In this document: one piece after another, positions 6,371 through 9,312 of the stretch
Layout: every line of letters starts with the position of its first letter
How positions within the stretch are numbered: position 1 is the stretch's first letter
Origin: Chloroflexota bacterium
GTDB taxonomy: Bacteria; Chloroflexota; Anaerolineae; Anaerolineales; Villigracilaceae
Assembly (NCBI GenBank): GCA_016191895.1
Contig: JACPVD010000020.1
Location: 1-9,312 of the forward strand
Direction: 5' to 3'
DNA length: 9,312 nucleotides
The notes under the pieces: model-generated
What the model saw: only the letters and a program-made list of their open reading frames with translations
Database searches by the model: none
Told to the model about the DNA's origin: nothing
Made by a program: the position numbers and the translations under genes

Positions 6371-7519
6371 TTATTTGATCGGGGCAAGTTTGTCTTTGAG
6401 ACGCAGGAAGGGGCTTTCGAAATATTGATAACTGAGCCACGCGATTGTTATGGAAGCGATCGCGGCCATTACGATAAACCCAAATTGATTAATCCAAAAA
6501 TTGGACGGGGTCATCGACAGCCAGTTTTGTTTTAATAGAACGATCGCCGGCCAGTGGAAAATATAAACGCCGTAACTGATCTTTCCGATGAATCGAAGCC
6601 ATGAGCCGCGCAGGAAGATACGCGACGGGTTCTGCGTATTCGTTGTGAGAGCAAGCATGAGCAGGCTCGAAAAAAAGACAGCCAGCGGAAGAAGGCCGAA
6701 ATACAACACGATCGAATTATGTCCGTTGAACCCCTTTTGCGTAACGACAACAACCGCGATGATGATTCCGCTGATCGCGGCAAGCCAGGAAGCCGCGGGG
6801 CGGAACGATTCGAGCGAGTGTCTTTTGTGGAATAACCAGGCGGCAAAGGAGCCAAGCGCAAGCGCGTCGATGCGGGAGAAGGTGACGAAGTAGGCGGGCT
6901 GGGTTCCGCCAACGGTCTGGCCGATTTGACTCACAAGGATGGCCCTGACGATGAAAGCCAGGACGATGGCGGAGATGCAGAGTTTCGCAACCGCGTTTCT
7001 TTTTGCCGCAAACAAGACAAAAGCAGGCCACACCAGGTAAAACTGTTCTTCGATGGCAAGCGACCAGAAATGCCCGAGGATGGATGTGGGGCGTAGATCG
7101 AAAAGCGTCAGCCAGTTTTGAAGATATAACCAATAGGATGTTTGCGCGATAACTGAAGATTGCTGTAATGTTTCGACTTGCGAAACATGAGACATGATGG
7201 TGACGAGAAGGAGCGCGGAGTAATAGAGTGGAAAGATGCGCAGGATACGACGGATGTAAAAACTTCGGAAGTAGTCTTTTTGTGGATAGGTATCGAGCAG
7301 GATGCCTGTGATGAGAAAACCCGAGAGGACGAAGAACAGGTCCACGCCCACCCACATGGATTCGGCGAACGCGAAGTAGGTTTGTTCCAAAGGGGATTGC
7401 GGCATGAAGATGATTCGGCAGTGAAACACAAGCACGAGCAGAATCGCAATGCCGCGGATTCCGTCCAGTTCGGGGTAGTGTTGTCCCACCATGATGCGGG
7501 GGGAAGAGTCGCTATGCAT
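6371..7519 (-). CDS. Membrane acyltransferase, acyltransferase-3 (OafA/YrhL-like) family
   Basis: A 382-residue integral membrane protein with about ten hydrophobic segments (PF01757-like). Members transfer acetyl or other acyl groups to sugars of lipopolysaccharide, peptidoglycan or exopolysaccharide; the substrate here cannot be told. Signatures: YPELDGIRGIAILLVLVFH (15-33, with the conserved His33), VGVDLFFVLSGFLITGILL (57-75), FYIRRILRIFPLYY (87-100), GHFWSLAIEEQFYLVWP (149-165), FSRIDALALGSFAAW (214-228), ISYGVYIFHWP (314-324) and the closing YFESPFLRL (366-374). No C-terminal SGNH domain is present. The ATG at 7519 overlaps the ruvC stop by eight bases (ATGCATAG), suggesting translational coupling. 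The ATG at 7492 (MVGQHYPELDG) is a possible alternative start; neither has a Shine-Dalgarno sequence. Confidence 0.92.
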   Translation of the reverse strand: MHSDSSPRIMVGQHYPELDGIRGIAILLVLVFHCRIIFMPQSPLEQTYFAFAESMWVGVDLFFVLSGFLITGILLDTYPQKDYFRSFYIRRILRIFPLYYSALLLVTIMSHVSQVETLQQSSVIAQTSYWLYLQNWLTLFDLRPTSILGHFWSLAIEEQFYLVWPAFVLFAAKRNAVAKLCISAIVLAFIVRAILVSQIGQTVGGTQPAYFVTFSRIDALALGSFAAWLFHKRHSLESFRPAASWLAAISGIIIAVVVVTQKGFNGHNSIVLYFGLLPLAVFFSSLLMLALTTNTQNPSRIFLRGSWLRFIGKISYGVYIFHWPAIVLLKQNWLSMTPSNFWINQFGFIVMAAIASITIAWLSYQYFESPFLRLKDKLAPIK

Positions 7520-7994
7520 AGCGGCGCGTGTTCAGGTGTGTGATGGCGATGGCGAGCGCGTCGGCGGCGTCGTCGGGTTTGGGGATCGAATCCAGTTGAA
7601 GCAGGGCGCGGACCATATCCTGCACCTGGCGTTTATCTGCGCCGCCATACCCGGCGACGGCCTGTTTTACTTCGTTGGGGGTGTATTCAAAGGGTTCGAG
7701 TCCCGCTTTTTGCAAACACAGCATGACCACGCCGCGCGCCTGTCCCACTGCGAGCGCGGTTTTTACGTTGCTTTGAAAGAATAATTTTTCGACGGCGGCG
7801 GTATCGGGTTTTTGTTTTTTGAGCAGTTTGGTGAGATCGTCGAACAACATTTCGAGGCGCGCCGCCGGGGATGCGTCTTTCGGGGTGGAGATGATGCCAA
7901 AGGAAACGGCGGCCAGTCCCCCGTCCGGCAGGAGGCGCACAAGTCCGTATCCGGTGGTGGCGGTGCCGGGGTCGATTCCGAGGGCGAGGGTCAT
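7512..7994 (-). CDS. ruvC: Crossover junction endodeoxyribonuclease RuvC
   Basis: Holliday-junction resolvase that cuts four-way DNA junctions made by RecA/RuvAB during recombination and repair. The 160 residues are close to the usual 160-175. The RNase H-like catalytic acids are visible: D8 in LGIDPGTATTGYG (5-17), E69 in AAVEKLFFQSN (66-76), and D142 and D145 in DDAADALAIAITH (141-153). The ATG at 7994 gives the family N-terminus MTLALGIDPG; a longer in-frame TTG start at 8033 would add residues coded by an intergenic repeat and is not used. The gene lies downstream of yebC on the same strand with a 95-base gap holding an inverted repeat. ruvA and ruvB are not next to it; the acyltransferase gene follows instead, overlapping by eight bases. 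Confidence 0.96.
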   Translation of the reverse strand: MTLALGIDPGTATTGYGLVRLLPDGGLAAVSFGIISTPKDASPAARLEMLFDDLTKLLKKQKPDTAAVEKLFFQSNVKTALAVGQARGVVMLCLQKAGLEPFEYTPNEVKQAVAGYGGADKRQVQDMVRALLQLDSIPKPDDAADALAIAITHLNTRRYA

Positions 7995-8006
7995 GAGTTT
8001 AAATGA

Positions 8007-8084
8007 TTCACCGCGAAGGGGCGAAGGCCGCAAAGTTTCTTTTCTTTAAAAGATTCTTCTCGTTCTTCTTAACTTCGCGGTGAA
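8007..8084. repeat. Degenerate GCGNAAG element with inverted ends (locus 2)
   Basis: Perfect 12-bp inverted ends TTCACCGCGAAG (8007-8018) and CTTCGCGGTGAA (8073-8084) enclose a run of related units (GCGAAGG, GCGAAGGCC, GCAAAG) and an A/T-rich interior. It fills nearly all of the yebC-ruvC gap. The unit pattern resembles the element at 2064-2165. As RNA on the minus strand it would form a long-loop hairpin between yebC and ruvC and might tune ruvC expression; this is inference. Confidence 0.6.
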
Positions 8085-8089
8085 AATTT

Positions 8090-8845
8090 TTACGCGGTTT
8101 CGAGCGCGGCGAGGGCTTCGTCGGAGACTTTGACGTTGTGGAAGACATCCTGCACGTCGTCGAGTTCTTCGATGTGTTCGACCATCTTCATGAATTTGAG
8201 CGTCGATTCCACATCGAGTTCGATCTCCTGTTTGGCGATCATGCGCAGGCCGGCTTCTTCGGGTTGGACGTGAACTTTATGCAGCGCGTCGGCGATGGTC
8301 TTGAACGATTCGACCGGGGCGTAAATTTCGATGGTATCGCCGCCATCCACCACATCGTCGGCACCGGCTTCGATGCCGAGTTCAAAGGACTTGTCGAAGG
8401 AAAGCTGGCTCGCGGGATAAGCAAAATAAGATTTGCGGTCGAACTGCCAGGCCACCGCGCCGGGCTCGGCCATGTTTCCGCCGGCTTTGGTGAAGGCGTG
8501 GCGCATGTCGGGGACGGTGCGGTTGCGGTTATCGGTGACACAACTCACCATGAGCGCGGAACCGTGCGGACCGTAGCCTTCGAGGGTGATCTCTTCGAAG
8601 ACTGTGCCATCCTTGTCGTCGCCGGTGCCGCGTTTGATGGCGCGTTCGATGTTTTCCTTGGGCATGTTTTCGGCGCGGGCTTTATCCCATGCGAGGCGCA
8701 GACGGAAGTTGGAGTCTGGGTCGCCGCCGCCTTCGCGGGCGGCAATGGTGATTTCACGGGCGAGCCGCGTAAAAATTGCGCCGCGTTTTGCGTCGGCGAC
8801 GCCTTTCTTGCGTTTGATGGTGGACCACTTGGAATGACCGGACAT
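8090..8845 (-). CDS. yebC: YebC/PmpR/TACO1-family protein
   Basis: A 251-residue cytoplasmic protein of the YebC/TACO1 family, which was long annotated as a transcriptional regulator and has more recently been linked to relief of ribosome stalling. The N-terminus is the family hallmark: MSGHSKWSTIKRKK (1-14), DAKRGAIFTRLAREI (18-32). Other conserved parts are DNFRLRL-like DSNFRLRLAWDKARAENMPKEN (44-65; acidic/basic helix), IERAIKRGTG (66-75), TLEGYGPHG (87-95) and TDNRNRT (103-109). The length matches the usual 240-250 residues. The start is fixed by a strong AAGGAGG five bases before the ATG; an in-frame TTG at 8878 lies upstream of that site and in a repeat, and is rejected. ruvC follows on the same strand, a common genomic neighbour of yebC. 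Palindromic repeat copy 2 lies in the leader region. Confidence 0.96.
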   Translation of the reverse strand: MSGHSKWSTIKRKKGVADAKRGAIFTRLAREITIAAREGGGDPDSNFRLRLAWDKARAENMPKENIERAIKRGTGDDKDGTVFEEITLEGYGPHGSALMVSCVTDNRNRTVPDMRHAFTKAGGNMAEPGAVAWQFDRKSYFAYPASQLSFDKSFELGIEAGADDVVDGGDTIEIYAPVESFKTIADALHKVHVQPEEAGLRMIAKQEIELDVESTLKFMKMVEHIEELDDVQDVFHNVKVSDEALAALETA

Positions 8846-8850
8846 GACGT

Positions 8851-8857
8851 CCTCCTT
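8851..8857 (-). promoter_or_regulatory. Strong ribosome binding site of yebC
   Basis: On the minus strand the sequence reads AAGGAGG followed by five bases (ACGTC minus overlap) and ATG at 8845. It is the best Shine-Dalgarno match in the window and decides the yebC start. Confidence 0.85.
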
Positions 8858-8872
8858 CAGAATAGCGCATCT

Positions 8873-8957
8873 TCTCAATAAAAATCGGGGTGTGGGGTGT
8901 TGTGAGCGCGCGAAGCGCGCTCACAACACCCCACTTTCCTTTCTTTTTGAAAAGATA
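8873..8957 (+). repeat. Palindromic dispersed repeat, copy 2
   Basis: 85 bases in the same plus-strand orientation as copy 1 (3242-3323) although the surrounding genes run the other way. The core is a perfect 20-bp stem, 8892-8911 with 8915-8934, around a GAA loop. Relative to copy 1, the stem carries a T-to-G change on the left (8902) and the matching A-to-C change on the right (8924), so pairing is kept. Both copies begin TCTCAATAAA and end TGAAAAGATA. This copy lies between the kbl stop and the yebC start. Confidence 0.85.
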
Positions 8958-8980
8958 CAAAATAACCACGTTTGTGGGGA

Positions 8981-9009
8981 ATTATACAATTTCGGCGGGA
9001 TTATATCAC
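8981..9009 (-). promoter_or_regulatory. Candidate promoter for yebC
   Basis: On the minus strand a perfect TATAAT (8986-8981) lies 17 bases after GTGATA (9009-9004), a 4-of-6 match to -35 that overlaps the end of kbl. Transcription from here would place palindromic repeat copy 2 inside a yebC leader of about 130 bases. A second TATAAT (9005-9000) at the kbl stop codon has no good -35. Confidence 0.35.
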
Positions 9010-9312
9010 TCCCAACTTCTTCCCCACGCTCTTGAACGCATCCAGCCCTTTATCCAGATCATCCTTCGAGTGTGCGGCGGAGATCATGACTCGGATCCTT
9101 GCCTTGCCCTGCGCTACGGTGGGATAGCCAATCGACATCGCAAATACGCCTGCTTCGAACAACTCGCGGCTGAATTGCTGCGCCAGCGGCGCTTCGCCGA
9201 GCATGACCGGGGTAATCGGGGTTTCGCTCGCGCCGGTGTTGAATCCGAGAGTCTTCATTTCGGCTTTGAAGTATTTGGCGTTATCCCAAAGTTTATCGAC
9301 CAGTTGGGTCGA
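9001..9312 (-). CDS. kbl: Glycine C-acetyltransferase (2-amino-3-ketobutyrate CoA ligase), C-terminal part
   Basis: The frame is open to the right window edge, so only the last 103 residues are seen. They match the C-terminal small domain of the alpha-oxoamine synthase family of PLP enzymes and most closely [36 protein letters not shown], then [21 protein letters not shown] with the conserved Arg-rich 'KARIR' substrate segment, and the closing [10 protein letters not shown], close to the E. coli end IGKQLGVIA. KBL splits 2-amino-3-ketobutyrate with CoA to glycine and acetyl-CoA in threonine breakdown. The related enzymes BioF and 5-aminolevulinate synthase share this fold, but the ending favours KBL. 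The PLP lysine lies outside the window. yebC follows on the same strand after 155 bases containing the palindromic repeat. Confidence 0.85.
   Translation of the reverse strand, partial: STQLVDKLWDNAKYFKAEMKTLGFNTGASETPITPVMLGEAPLAQQFSRELFEAGVFAMSIGYPTVAQGKARIRVMISAAHSKDDLDKGLDAFKSVGKKLGVI

Noticed and set aside
7995..8033. Longer RuvC start
   Set aside because: The extra residues come from the GCGNAAG repeat and RuvC proteins start just before the GIDPG motif.
8138..8881. Long open frame (247 codons) on the plus strand opposite yebC
   Set aside because: It is the mirror of a clear, conserved yebC; the composition (Gly/Phe/Val/Asp rich) is that of an antisense shadow.
1..9312. CRISPR array, tRNA genes, transposase or phage module
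   Set aside because: No regularly spaced direct repeats, no cloverleaf-like sequence and no matching protein motifs were seen on either strand.

Overview
The window looks like chromosomal DNA of a Chloroflexota bacterium, probably class Anaerolineae. This is inferred from gene style and not proven. The clues are a long 'type 2' orotidine-phosphate decarboxylase, a secreted lamin-tail protein with a Thr/Pro linker, a secreted C39-like protein, and several small palindromic intergenic repeats. No tRNA, rRNA, CRISPR array, transposase or phage gene is visible.

Layout from left to right. (1) Positions 1-1134 are the C-terminal part of a secreted lamin-tail-domain protein, closed by a hairpin. 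(2) A loose pyrimidine cluster follows: pyrF (+), a secreted C39-peptidase-like protein (+), pyrE (+), an AAA/DUF4143 ATPase (-), and pyrD (+). PyrD oxidises dihydroorotate, PyrE adds ribose-phosphate to orotate, and PyrF decarboxylates OMP to UMP, so the last three steps of UMP synthesis are all here. They are split by two unrelated genes and so are not one compact operon. (3) The pyrD and acyltransferase genes converge on a nested hairpin. (4) A minus-strand block reads kbl (partial, entering from the right edge), yebC, ruvC, acyltransferase-3. The yebC-ruvC neighbourhood is a common bacterial arrangement; the acyltransferase start overlaps the ruvC stop.

Most of the window is housekeeping, and I do not see a convincing complete new system. 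The points that deserve a second look are these: two copies of an ~85-bp palindromic repeat with a compensatory base-pair change; a second type of intergenic element built from degenerate 'GCGNAAG' units bounded by inverted repeats (two loci); a C39-like protein whose catalytic Cys is replaced by Ser; a consensus promoter for the DUF4143 ATPase that should give a leaderless transcript and overlaps a perfect inverted repeat; and a PyrD with about 25 extra residues next to its active site.

All intergenic gaps are shorter than 300 bases. Their contents are listed as hairpins, repeats and promoter candidates.
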